Source: Balneolaceae bacterium
Lineage (GTDB): Bacteria; Bacteroidota; Rhodothermia; Balneolales; Balneolaceae
Length of the DNA stretch: 64,000 bases
Assembly (NCBI GenBank): GCA_007694095.1
Contig: RECI01000164.1
Coordinates: 1 to 64,000, forward strand
Direction of reading: 5' to 3'
In this document: positions 9,871-20,124 of the stretch, one piece after another
Layout: every line of letters begins with the position of its first letter
How positions within the stretch are numbered: the first letter of the stretch is position 1
Made by a program: the position numbers and the translations under genes
Notes under the pieces: model-generated
Seen by the model: only the letters and a program-made list of their open reading frames with translations
What the model was told of the DNA's origin: nothing
The model's database searches: none

Positions 9871-10671
9871 TTACGATCTTCTGAATATCTTTCGTACGCT
9901 GGCAGCAAAACCATCTACCCACTTTATAGTTGTTACCGTTCGGGTAACCCGCGGATCTCTCGTGGGTGAGGCCATGATCAGGCGCGCAAGTACAGCGGCC
10001 TGGTCATCGAGTGCCCTGCGGAGTATTCTTGATTCGGTAGGAGTAGCTGCACGGGTTAAAGCGATCGCAAACGACCAGGCATGATCGCGAGCTTTCGGTA
10101 TGCTGAAATTGGTAATCTCATCACTTACGTAGCCTGTTTTTTTATCGAGCCGTTTCAGTATGGGAGCGTATTTAACCGAAACCTCACGTTTCATCTGTTC
10201 TGTGGCTTTTGCCAGGACGTCATTGATCCTGTTGTGATCACCATATTTTTGAACCCTCTCAGGATCGATGGAGACATCAAATAGTGCAATGGCTAAATCG
10301 TGGTTGATATGCGCGTTGATGCCAAGCAGCAGATGCTGGATTATAAGACCTTCTTTTTCCTTTGCAAGGCTGAATGATATTTTCCACGATTTTGGGACAA
10401 GATTTAGGTTCCCCTTTTCATCATTCATCACCGCTTCGCGATACAAATTGGCAAAGCGTATCAGGTAGATACGGGTCCAGGTTGCATCAGTAAAAACTGA
10501 GTCGCCAAGCCCTTTTTCTATTGACCTGGTGATGTGGAGATATGCGGTGGCAAAAACGCCACGTAAATCACCTGATTCCAGGCAAAGATCTTCAAATGCA
10601 GATAGTTTTTTTATGACCTCATCAACAGATATAAATTCATCACGAAAGAGAAACTGGACTTTTTCTGGCAT
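9871..10671 (-). CDS. DUF5995 family protein
   Basis: LLLGINAHINHDLAIALFDV and overall family resemblance. Confidence 0.7.
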   Translation of the reverse strand: MPEKVQFLFRDEFISVDEVIKKLSAFEDLCLESGDLRGVFATAYLHITRSIEKGLGDSVFTDATWTRIYLIRFANLYREAVMNDEKGNLNLVPKSWKISFSLAKEKEGLIIQHLLLGINAHINHDLAIALFDVSIDPERVQKYGDHNRINDVLAKATEQMKREVSVKYAPILKRLDKKTGYVSDEITNFSIPKARDHAWSFAIALTRAATPTESRILRRALDDQAAVLARLIMASPTRDPRVTRTVTTIKWVDGFAASVRKIFRRS

Positions 10672-10673
10672 CT

Positions 10674-11705
10674 TTATTTTTTCTTCAGGGGTGCCCCGGC
10701 TTTATTCCAGTTTACTTTTTTCAGCAGGAGCCAGATACCTATCAAAACGAATGGAATACTAAGAAGCTGACCCATGTCGAGTGCTGCACCGGCAAGAAAA
10801 TTGGCCTGGGTTTCTTTTGTAAATTCAATCAAAAATCTACCGGTAAACAACATTACCAGGAAAGTGCCAAAAAGTGATCCTTCGGGTGGGTTTTTTTCAT
10901 ATTTGTAATAAATCCATCCCAGCACAACCAAAACTAATATACATAGTAAAGCCTCATAAAGCATGGATGGATGACGCGGGAGCATATCCACTTTTGCAAA
11001 GATAATGGCCCAGGATACATCGGTTGGCATACCTAGAATTTCGGAATTAAAAAAGTTTCCAAAACGGATAAACATCCCACCGATAGCAACACCCGGCACC
11101 ACTCTGTCAGCTACCCACATAAATGTGGTTTTGGCAGTTTTTCGGGCATAGAGATACATTGCAATAATGATACCTACGGCTGCGCCGTGGCTGGCCAGGC
11201 CGCCAGTCCATACCTGAGGAATAAGGTGGATATTCCGCAGGTAATAGTCAGCCTCGTAAAAGAAAACATGGCCTAACCGGGCTCCGATAATTGTTGCCAC
11301 AAGAACGTAAATCAAAAGCCTGTCAAGCTCTTCCTGAGATCTTCCGGCATCTTTAAACATTTTGAAACCAATCATGTAGCCTGTTATAAAAGCCATTGCA
11401 AACATCAGGCCGTACCATCGCGGTTCGAGAGGGCCAATACTATTCAGGGAAGGCGAATCGATAAACAGAAATGGCAGTTGAGCAATAATGATTGATCCGA
11501 CTAAAAGAAGCCAGAATTTTGCCGGTGGTGGTGGTTCTGGTTCCTGGCCTTTTTTTACTTTAGGTATGATTTGCTGATATCCGAAATAAAAAAGTATAGC
11601 CGCCAAAACCAGGCCCCAAATAGAAATGGAAAACGGTAGTTGGACTTCAGGAATCGAAAAGAGTACAGGATCAAAATCCCATATAATGAAATTGTTAGAA
11701 TTCAT
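10674..11705 (-). CDS. lgt: prolipoprotein diacylglyceryl transferase
   Basis: WYGLMFAMAFITGYMIG, GARLGHVFFYE, GGLASHGAAVG, RFGNFFNSEILG, HPSMLYEALL. Confidence 0.95.
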   Translation of the reverse strand: MNSNNFIIWDFDPVLFSIPEVQLPFSISIWGLVLAAILFYFGYQQIIPKVKKGQEPEPPPPAKFWLLLVGSIIIAQLPFLFIDSPSLNSIGPLEPRWYGLMFAMAFITGYMIGFKMFKDAGRSQEELDRLLIYVLVATIIGARLGHVFFYEADYYLRNIHLIPQVWTGGLASHGAAVGIIIAMYLYARKTAKTTFMWVADRVVPGVAIGGMFIRFGNFFNSEILGMPTDVSWAIIFAKVDMLPRHPSMLYEALLCILVLVVLGWIYYKYEKNPPEGSLFGTFLVMLFTGRFLIEFTKETQANFLAGAALDMGQLLSIPFVLIGIWLLLKKVNWNKAGAPLKKK

Positions 11706-11827
11706 GTGGTTTATTAATAATTAAACTGTATAACAAAACAAAATACAAAAGCGGGAATCTAAATTCTTTCAGAGATTAAACTGAATTATCCTGTTCAGCT
11801 AAAAAGTTAGAGCACCTGATTTACAAG

Positions 11828-11868
11828 GCATAAAAAAAGCCCCTCATTTTTTTATTGAGGAGCTTATG
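11828..11868 (-). terminator. intrinsic terminator downstream of the 11887-13992 gene
   Basis: minus-strand AGCTCCTCAATAAAAAAATGAGGGGCTTTTTTT. Confidence 0.75.
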
Positions 11869-11886
11869 AATATTGTTTATAAATCT

Positions 11887-13992
11887 CTATTTCTTTTTGG
11901 ATTTGGATGAAAACAGGTCACCAAAAAAGTCAGAAACTTCGGTGGCAGCCATCGAAAAGAAGGCAAATACGGATGAACTGTTTCGCCCATTCTTGTCAGC
12001 CCGGGATTTTTTTGACTCATCTGGAATTTCTTCTACTTTTGGCGCAATAGGTTCTTTCTGCTTGGGTCTCTTGGGCTCTAATACCACGCTGTGTTCCGGA
12101 ACAGTGTAACTTGGTTTTGCTTTGCTTTCAACTTTAGGAATTACAACTTCTTCAATATTCTGATCGTTATCCTCTTCTTTTACAGCCCCGGCAGCAACTG
12201 CTCCGGTTGCCGCGGCGGTACCGGCACCGGTTCCTGATTTTTTCACACCTGATTTGGGTGAAAATGCTTTTGCAACGTAGTAAATAATTCCTGCGGCCAC
12301 TAAAGCAAGTATAACATAGATGAGCCACAGCGGACTTCTCCGATCTGCTTCATCGGCTTCAGCATCTTCAGGATCGAGCATAGGTTCTTCTGTAACTGCT
12401 CTTTCATCTGGTGTAAGCTCTTCTGCAAGCTCCGTGTCTTCAGGTGAGATTTCATCGATTGCAGCTCTCTCTTCCCGCTCGACCCGGTCATCAGTGTAAA
12501 AATCCTCGACGATTGGCCGGTCTTCCTCTCGGTCATCATCAGGTTCAATTTCTTCCATTTCCGGTTCTTCAAGAAGGTCGGTTTCCGGTTCCTGGGCTAC
12601 CGTTCGTGGTACATCGACTATTATGGTTGTATCTTGTTCATCTTCATCAAGTGGTTCCTCCGTTGTCGGCAGATCAGCGATATCAGTCAGAGGATCGGTT
12701 TCTTTCCTTCCCTCAAGTTCCGGCTGCATTCGCGCCTGGTAGTCGGGATCAGCAGGATCAACAATCGTCTCTGGCTCATCCGGCCTTAGCAGATCGCTGA
12801 TATCGCGCCCGTCAATTGCACGTTCAAGATCACGTTCAAGAGAATCGATTTCACTCTGAAGTTCACGGATCGATGCAGCATACTGTTCTTCCTGCTGAAC
12901 CCTTGCCTGTTCTTGAGCAGCAAGTTCGTCTTGCAACGAACGTATAATAGACGACAACGATTCAATTTCAGTTGCATTTGCATCAGCTCTTCCTCTTTCT
13001 CTTGCAAGTTCTTCTTCAAGTGCTGCAATTCTTGATTGAAATTCATTGAGGGTGTTTGCATAGTGTTCAACGAGTGCATTACGGGCTTCTTCTTCGGATA
13101 GCCTTTGTGCTTCAAGTGAGTCAATGAGACTTCTTAGTGATCTGACTTCCTCAGCAAAGAGTTCATCCTGCCGGGCAATTAGTGCTTCTTCAAGTTCACG
13201 AAGTACGTCACGATCGCCCAATGTTGGCAAAGCAGGTGCCCGCGACGGTACATGCCAATCAGCATCACGGCTACTACCCCCAAACTTAAACTGTATACCA
13301 ACCGATACCGCGCTCCATGATCTTGAACTTTGAGCAGCTCCTCCAAGATTCAGTAATTCACCAACAAAATTTCCATCAATGATATCCCTGCTTGAGGAGA
13401 TGTACTCGTATTGAGCAAAGGAGTCAATTCTTGGCCCAAGATTAAACCTCACACCACCACCAAAAGTTGTGAAAAAAGAAGTAAAGGGGTGGTCTTTAGC
13501 AGAAACTGAAGATTGATTTATTTCCGGCCTGTCTGATTCGATGCTAACATTATTGAACATTAAGCCGGTCCCGAAACTGCCGTAAATATTAAAATTACTG
13601 GATGTGGCACCAAACAACCGAAGTAAACTTAATTGAGTTGTAATCGAAGTGGTGAGGTAATTATTTTCAAAAGAAAGAAGGTCCTGGTCAAAAAAATCAC
13701 TTAGAATGGTGAATCTGCCATAAACAATATTAGATTGCAGGGCTATTTCGGGGGATATTACATATCGAATATTGAAGCCGAGATTTGTATTAAACTGATC
13801 CTGAAACTCAAAAGCACCTGCAACACCCGACTGGAAAGATGAAGTGCCCATGTGGCCTTTCGCAACATTACCCATTATGCCAAGGCTTAATCTATTAGGC
13901 TCATCGTCATTATTATTTTGTGCGTGCAAATGGGTGGTTTGCCAAATCAGCAAAGTAAAAAGTATTGTTAGAATCTTCCCCGAATACATCAT
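11887..13992 (-). CDS. barrel-like N-domain + coiled coil + acidic region + C-terminal TM helix protein
   Basis: N-domain paralogous to 2134-3441; long coiled coil; TM segment LWLIYVILALVAAGIIYYVAKAF; lysine-rich tail. Confidence 0.65.
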   Translation of the reverse strand: MMYSGKILTILFTLLIWQTTHLHAQNNNDDEPNRLSLGIMGNVAKGHMGTSSFQSGVAGAFEFQDQFNTNLGFNIRYVISPEIALQSNIVYGRFTILSDFFDQDLLSFENNYLTTSITTQLSLLRLFGATSSNFNIYGSFGTGLMFNNVSIESDRPEINQSSVSAKDHPFTSFFTTFGGGVRFNLGPRIDSFAQYEYISSSRDIIDGNFVGELLNLGGAAQSSRSWSAVSVGIQFKFGGSSRDADWHVPSRAPALPTLGDRDVLRELEEALIARQDELFAEEVRSLRSLIDSLEAQRLSEEEARNALVEHYANTLNEFQSRIAALEEELARERGRADANATEIESLSSIIRSLQDELAAQEQARVQQEEQYAASIRELQSEIDSLERDLERAIDGRDISDLLRPDEPETIVDPADPDYQARMQPELEGRKETDPLTDIADLPTTEEPLDEDEQDTTIIVDVPRTVAQEPETDLLEEPEMEEIEPDDDREEDRPIVEDFYTDDRVEREERAAIDEISPEDTELAEELTPDERAVTEEPMLDPEDAEADEADRRSPLWLIYVILALVAAGIIYYVAKAFSPKSGVKKSGTGAGTAAATGAVAAGAVKEEDNDQNIEEVVIPKVESKAKPSYTVPEHSVVLEPKRPKQKEPIAPKVEEIPDESKKSRADKNGRNSSSVFAFFSMAATEVSDFFGDLFSSKSKKK

Positions 13993-14420
13993 TTAAAGAG
14001 CTGTTTGGAGTAATAAGAAATGACATCAATAGATAGTAACATAACCATTTCGATAAAAAAAAGCTTTAAACATAAAAAAACTTTTCATTAGTAGATTTTT
14101 CGAAGAGTTTCAAATAAACATTTTCGAAAATCGATTTCCGCTTCTTGCAACCTGCAACGCAAGATTTAAAGTGGTTTTGTAGAAGCGTTGTAACTATTAA
14201 CTTCACATTATTTATAAAAAAAGTACATCTAGTGCACACAATATACTTATTAAAAAAAAAAAACAAGTATAAATAGTGAAATTTAACAGCTGCAACCGGT
14301 TGATTAAAAAATCACATAAATTCGAAATCAATATGTCAATCACACCGGCTTAATGATCATTTTTACCCTTGTATTGTGAATATATGTTTCATTACGGAGA
14401 ACATGTAATTCACTTTAGCT

Positions 14421-15434
14421 TTATTCGAGGATCGTTACACATGTATGTGCGTTGCCAATATCAAGGCCCAGGCTTAGCGTATCAGGTGAACTTCGTTTAT
14501 TGGCAGAATGTAAGCAATATCCAGTGCTGGCCATTGTAAGCGGATCATCCGGAATTTCAATTTTCAGAAGGCCTTTAAACTCGTCGTGAAAGCAATTCAC
14601 CAGTTCAGGGTAATTAGCACCGCCGCCAACCAAAATTAATGTACTGGATTTGTTAAAATCTTCATCAATCCAGGTATTCTGAATCAATGGCGAAATGACG
14701 TTACTGTAGTATTGTTTCATTACAGTTTTTCGAATTTCCGTCAAATCAATTCGTTTTCTGTTAATGGTAATACTGCCATTTTTTAAAGCCTGGTCGAACT
14801 GGTGTTCGGTTCTGAGTCCCAAATAATGGGTTGTTGCCATTTCTTTCATCGCGGAATCTATGGCGTAGCGAAGTCCATTACCGCTGTTTAGTGTTCGCTG
14901 GATGAAACCATTGTCGGTACATAAACCGAATTCCAGTGTGCCATATCCCAAGCTGACAACAAACATATTTCCGCGAATATTCATATCCCCCTCGCGGGCC
15001 GTGATGATTGATCCAAATAACTCCGGGATTATATTAATCCGTTCCAGATTCACTTCAACATCTTCATACCCGGGGCCGCCATAGGGCCTTGTATCCTGTC
15101 GTATGGTTTCAAGTTTACTGATATAATCGGATGCGGCGGTTTTAAAGATATTAAACGTAGCGTGAGGAAAACCGGTAGTCAGGGATATTGGTTTGTCAAG
15201 AGCATAATCGGCAGCAATAACCAAACCTGATTTAAGCAGTAACTGATAATCAAGGTCATCCGGGGCGCTGTTGATGCCTTTATGCGGTGCTTTGCCTTCG
15301 GATAGTGCTAAATGGCCAATGATATAATCTTCTTTTTCGTGCTGGATTTTTATCCCGGCAGACCTGTCTGTGGTAACATTTACTAAAGTGGAGCCGAAAC
15401 TTTCCGAAACACTTGGATATAGAAATTTTTTCAT
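14421..15434 (-). CDS. ParM/StbA-like actin-family ATPase, apparently circularly permuted
   Basis: starts MKKFLYPSV (normally follows phosphate-1), phosphate-2-like VVSLGYGTLEFGL, adenosine motif LILVGGGANYPEL, and ends LSLGLDIGNAHTCVTILE* (phosphate-1-like). Confidence 0.8.
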   Translation of the reverse strand: MKKFLYPSVSESFGSTLVNVTTDRSAGIKIQHEKEDYIIGHLALSEGKAPHKGINSAPDDLDYQLLLKSGLVIAADYALDKPISLTTGFPHATFNIFKTAASDYISKLETIRQDTRPYGGPGYEDVEVNLERINIIPELFGSIITAREGDMNIRGNMFVVSLGYGTLEFGLCTDNGFIQRTLNSGNGLRYAIDSAMKEMATTHYLGLRTEHQFDQALKNGSITINRKRIDLTEIRKTVMKQYYSNVISPLIQNTWIDEDFNKSSTLILVGGGANYPELVNCFHDEFKGLLKIEIPDDPLTMASTGYCLHSANKRSSPDTLSLGLDIGNAHTCVTILE

Positions 15435-15630
15435 AGATTGGTAATAGATTAATTATTTTAGATTTAAAGATGTAAATGGTCGATAAATCAAGATTCAGAA
15501 ATCACCATAATCTTATATCTGCATAAACTAACAATAGTTTTGAAAACTAACTTATCAGGAAAAGTATAGAAAATTTCCGACAAATGATGATTTCATTCAT
15601 GCAAGGCACTAAATAAAATTGACTGTTACC

Positions 15631-18600
15631 CTAATTTAGAAACCTTCTCAGTATATCCCTTGCTCCATCCTGCACGGCATCTCTTACGATTCGTTCAATG
15701 GTTTCACCATCCGGGCGAACCTGCGGGTTTGAAGTTGTACCTGTAATTCTGACCGGAACTGCCATTCGCCCGTCTTCAAGCTGCAGGGCATTTGCTGCTG
15801 TGGAAGAAATGACCGATGCAATTCCCTGTTTGAAGCGCTCAGGAAGCAGGATTGTTGCCTTATAATTGATACGGTCGTTCACCATATGGAGGGTTCCTTC
15901 AAGTTGCATGCCAAGATTGCCGCTGGTGAGGCTAAAGTTCTGTATGGTCATCACTGTATCTTTAATACTGAAATCTGCATTCCAGGCATCAAGAGTGAGT
16001 GCTTCAAGTTCGCTGGCATTTAAAAATTCTGCAACACGTTTTTGAATGGGATGGCCCCGCATTTGTGCACGGCTCATGCCAAATGTTCCGCTGGCATCTG
16101 TGGTGGTGATATCGGGGTTGATCTCCGGGGTAAGTTCTGTGTAATATCGTATTTCTGTGTTGAACACTCCGGAAATATAGTTGTGTAGTGTACTTTCAGG
16201 GCCAAGGAATCCGGTATCACGGAAGAATGTTTCAGCTTTTACTCCTTCCAGCTTTCCATTAAACAGGAGATTGGTTTTAATAGGATCAGGTACATTCCAG
16301 TCCATTCGCCCGGTGGCTTTGCCATCAAACAATTTTGCTTCAGCCTCATCCACCCGGATCAGCGTTGGTGTGATGCGGCTTGTCCCTTTTATTTCAGTAA
16401 TCGGGATCCCGAAAATCACAAGTCGTTCGATATTTGCATTTACGTTTGCTGTAAGATTGGGTAACTCAATAGGAATAGGATCGTCCGTTTCATCATCCCA
16501 GTCAATCATCTCGTCCATATTTAAAAACCGGCTGTGGTAGGTTCCTGAAATGGCTGGCATGGTTTCGGTTGAGGTATGATCATCCAGAAAGCCAAGATAA
16601 TTGCGCAGTGATCCCTGCAGTGTGATGTCGGTTGATCCGTACATCATGGAGAAGCGTTCGAGATTCATGGATTGCGGTGTGATACTCATTCTGCCATTGA
16701 GATCAGTTACCGGCAAAAACAGCGAATCACCGGCAGCAGAAACATTGTTTACTTCGAGTGACCCATTGAGTGCAATTCTTTTAATATCATTAACCGGTCC
16801 TCTGGAGCGAAGGTTCATTACGGCGGTACCCTGAAGTTCCTGAATCCACGGTTCTAGTGTATAGTAAGAAGTTACACTGCTTAACAAAGCATTTCCGTCA
16901 ATGGTGAGATCCACTTCAGGGTTATCGCTTAAATAATTTGTAACAGTTCCGCTCATTGACAAGGCATTATCTCCAGTTTTAAAACGTGCCTCGCTGATAT
17001 TTAACCTTCGGCCGCTCGCTTCTGCCCGAAATGTAACATCCTCCAGCGGATTCGTTGTGATGCTATGGGCAAGATATCCGTTGGTAAGCTCAAACGTACT
17101 CTGCTGCAGAAGCGATTCTATCTGATCGGGATCGGGCCGGCCACGGAGGTTGATTTCTGCAATCAGCCTGCCGCTCATTCTCAGAGTGTCTTCATCAATC
17201 GGGTAAAATTCTTTGATTGTAGCAAGGTCAAAGTTAATATTAGAGCGTACATCCACGGTTCTGCGTTCTTCGTCAAGAGGACGAAGAATGGATCCGGATA
17301 GTGTAAACCGGTTGTTTGCAGCGGTAAAACCCGATTCAGCGATTAGAATACGCTCCTGGTTTGCATCAACCCGGGCATTGATCTGTTCAATGGCACGCGG
17401 AACATCAATGTATTTTAAAAGGCCGTTTGTAAGCTGGAAGTTGCCTGAAAAGGTGGCGTTTTCGGGCTGATCAATTCTGCCATTGGCCCGCGCATCTGTC
17501 TTAAGTAACCCGGCAAGCTGTTCAATTCCCAAATCCTGGATCGGGTAGAAACTGCTGACGGTGGCCAGGTCAATATCACCATCCAGGTCGAGTGAAAATG
17601 TGGCATCCTCTTCGAGAGGCCGTTCAATAGTGCCGGAAGCTGTTACACTGTTCACACCCGCACGTGCCCTGAAATTGCTGATGGTGGCAAGCTCGTTATT
17701 AAAGAGGATCTGAAAATGAATATCCTCGATTGCCTGGGGCAGGTCAGGATTTTGCAGGTACCCATCGGCAACCGCAATGATTAAGTCAAAATTGGGCAGA
17801 GTTTCTTCTGAATAAACACCATTAACAGAACCTTCAAGAACCAGTGAACCGCGTGTTTGCAATCCGGTGATGTACTCCTCATATTCAGCCGGAGCGAGCC
17901 GTAGCAATTCACCGAAATTTTCGGATGTGGATGAAAACTGAAGGGAAAGTGCAAGCTCATCACTGCTCCAGTTTGATACAGAACCGACCAGGTTCAGCGC
18001 AAGCCCGCGAATGGAAACGGTACCTTCAGTGAAGTTTAAAATTTCATTTTCAAGATCGAGTGTGGATACCTGGTTAATACTTAAATTAAGATTTGTGATA
18101 TAGGATGAACCATCTATGATCACATTCAATGAACCAACTTGAGCGTTGATTCTGCTTTCAATCAGCTCGGCAAAAAAGAGGGAAATGTCAGCATCAAGCT
18201 GTTCAAGAGTGACAATTGAATTGGTGGTATTATCGGTATAAAAGACAGAGGCATCATTCAGTTTAAAACCAGGAATGGAGATACTGTAACCTTCACCGTC
18301 ATCCACTGCTTCTTCGTCATCCAGAAGAAAATCAATATTGGTGGTAGAGTCAGCAAAAACTGTATAGTTCAGTATTGGTCTTGTAATTGAGAGACGTGCC
18401 ACGGAGATTTCATTCCTGAAAAGCGGGAATAGTTCAAGTGAGAGCAATAATTCATCAACAGATGCAACAGGGTTACCTTGCGGATCGGGTATTCGGAGGC
18501 CGTCAATATCTAGGCCGAAACGGGGGAATGTGCGGAAAAATGTAATAGACATTTTATCGACTTCCACCTCACTGCCAACTGCAGCCTGAACATGTGGTAG

Positions 18601-18705
18601 TATGGTATTTTTAAGGCGGTCGTCGGTGAAATAAAGATTTAATCCTACAAGCACCAGGATAAACAGCGCAAGCAAGACAGCAAGTATTTTTAAAAATAGT
18701 TTCAT
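15631..18705 (-). CDS. AsmA-family protein
   Basis: N-terminal TM and AsmA-like opening; repeated sequences; C-terminal GTTSNPQVRPD. Confidence 0.85.
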   Translation of the reverse strand: MKLFLKILAVLLALFILVLVGLNLYFTDDRLKNTILPHVQAAVGSEVEVDKMSITFFRTFPRFGLDIDGLRIPDPQGNPVASVDELLLSLELFPLFRNEISVARLSITRPILNYTVFADSTTNIDFLLDDEEAVDDGEGYSISIPGFKLNDASVFYTDNTTNSIVTLEQLDADISLFFAELIESRINAQVGSLNVIIDGSSYITNLNLSINQVSTLDLENEILNFTEGTVSIRGLALNLVGSVSNWSSDELALSLQFSSTSENFGELLRLAPAEYEEYITGLQTRGSLVLEGSVNGVYSEETLPNFDLIIAVADGYLQNPDLPQAIEDIHFQILFNNELATISNFRARAGVNSVTASGTIERPLEEDATFSLDLDGDIDLATVSSFYPIQDLGIEQLAGLLKTDARANGRIDQPENATFSGNFQLTNGLLKYIDVPRAIEQINARVDANQERILIAESGFTAANNRFTLSGSILRPLDEERRTVDVRSNINFDLATIKEFYPIDEDTLRMSGRLIAEINLRGRPDPDQIESLLQQSTFELTNGYLAHSITTNPLEDVTFRAEASGRRLNISEARFKTGDNALSMSGTVTNYLSDNPEVDLTIDGNALLSSVTSYYTLEPWIQELQGTAVMNLRSRGPVNDIKRIALNGSLEVNNVSAAGDSLFLPVTDLNGRMSITPQSMNLERFSMMYGSTDITLQGSLRNYLGFLDDHTSTETMPAISGTYHSRFLNMDEMIDWDDETDDPIPIELPNLTANVNANIERLVIFGIPITEIKGTSRITPTLIRVDEAEAKLFDGKATGRMDWNVPDPIKTNLLFNGKLEGVKAETFFRDTGFLGPESTLHNYISGVFNTEIRYYTELTPEINPDITTTDASGTFGMSRAQMRGHPIQKRVAEFLNASELEALTLDAWNADFSIKDTVMTIQNFSLTSGNLGMQLEGTLHMVNDRINYKATILLPERFKQGIASVISSTAANALQLEDGRMAVPVRITGTTSNPQVRPDGETIERIVRDAVQDGARDILRRFLN

Positions 18706-18979
18706 ATGGGGCTCAATTGATTTAACAGGTAAACGCTTGAGAAGGCAGATTGTTTCTTTTCGGTAGGTACGAAATAAAATGGATATCTGATATAGAGGTG
18801 GGGCAAATTTTTATCAGGGCCGGTTATGATTATGATAAGGATGAGATTCTTTGTTAAAACTCTCAGCCAAGCGGCGTTACTACCAATGCAAAACCAGATC
18901 GGTCAATCACCATTCGGTCATTCGGTTTATCGCAAATCAAAGAAGGGAATGACCGAATAACCGAAGAATCGAATGGCGA

Positions 18980-20050
18980 TTGGCGAATGGATTAAACCCG
19001 CCCCCTTGCAAACACCCTGAAAGGGTGAAACAACAAAGCCCCGGGCGCAATGAGGGAAATCGCGCAGCGAATAGCCCCATGGAGCCCGGGGATAAACGAG
19101 CCGAACCCCCGCGTCTCCCGAGCGAAGATCTCTTGAAAGTGAAAATTAACATCGAGGGGATGGTGACAACGCGTTGTCAGGGTGATCAACCCCTTGCGGT
19201 GGCCAATGCCAGCCATCATGCCGCTGCCCCTCGAAACCTGCCGTACCTCCGGCACGGGGTCGCGCTTCGATCGCTGGTTTCTACAAACATTTCGCACCTC
19301 ACGGCGCGCTTGGTTTCATAAAATACATCGACGCATGAATAGGTTTGTGATTCAGAGATCGTTTGTTCCAATGCAACTTCCCTCGTCCCGGCAGGGATGG
19401 TATGTTTGTAGAAAATGACCGGCCCGAACATGCCTTTGTCCCGGCAGGGACAATATGTTTCTGGTTAAATAAAATTGTCGTACGGCGTATTTGCGGACGT
19501 CCTTTCAGCATCGAAGGTCAGTTTCCGGTTGAATGATAAAAATAAGCCCTACCTCCGGCGTTTTTTTGCGTCGGGTGCAGGAGAGGGGTAGGGTTGAAAT
19601 AGTTGGAAATCGATTCTATCATTCATCACCTAAATTTATAAAGCTTAAAAATGGCATTAACGACTTTTGAGACAGCCTCTAACGATGTCGTTGGCGCATC
19701 CAAACCCGAAATACCGCAAAGCGATCCCTTCGGGGAATTCCGGGGCTATAACATCGGTCATCCGTGATGCGGATTGTTTTGAGCAGATGACCGGTACAGA
19801 ACCTAAAAAACCGGGTTATGCATTGCACAAAACAGGAAAAGGAATAGCAACGACAACGCCATTTTGGGGAAGTTGAGTTAAAAAGAAAATTTGAAAATTA
19901 AGAGGTCTGATATATCAGCAAAAGATTATTGATCAAGTATAAAAAAGCAGGTGGAAGAAAGTCTGATCGTAATGGTTTGGAAAAATTGGAATTACTCATC
20001 AAAACTTAGTCCCGACATGGTATTTCTATTCGGAGAAGTGCCTGAAATTG
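18980..20050. repeat. dispersed-repeat island (Bacteroidota-type REP-like units)
   Basis: multiple TCCCGGCAGGGA palindromes followed by ATGGTATGTTTGTAGAAA-like tails in both orientations (about 19239-19300, 19384-19415, 19438-19466, 20012-20040); no credible long ORF. Confidence 0.6.
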
Positions 20051-20124
20051 TCTTGCAATTGAGATTTATGCAGACCGGTTTTATAGGATAAACAGAATTA
20101 CCACGTCTCATTTGAAAGACAGGC

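Noticed and set aside
14066-14266. 66-aa minus-strand ORF downstream of the actin-like gene, considered as a ParR-like partner
   Set aside because: Low-complexity AT-rich translation (MFFFFNKYIVC...), no ribbon-helix-helix character.
18937-19511. Several overlapping 66-113-aa ORFs on both strands
   Set aside because: All fall inside the GC-rich palindromic repeat island; composition follows the repeats, no family resemblance.
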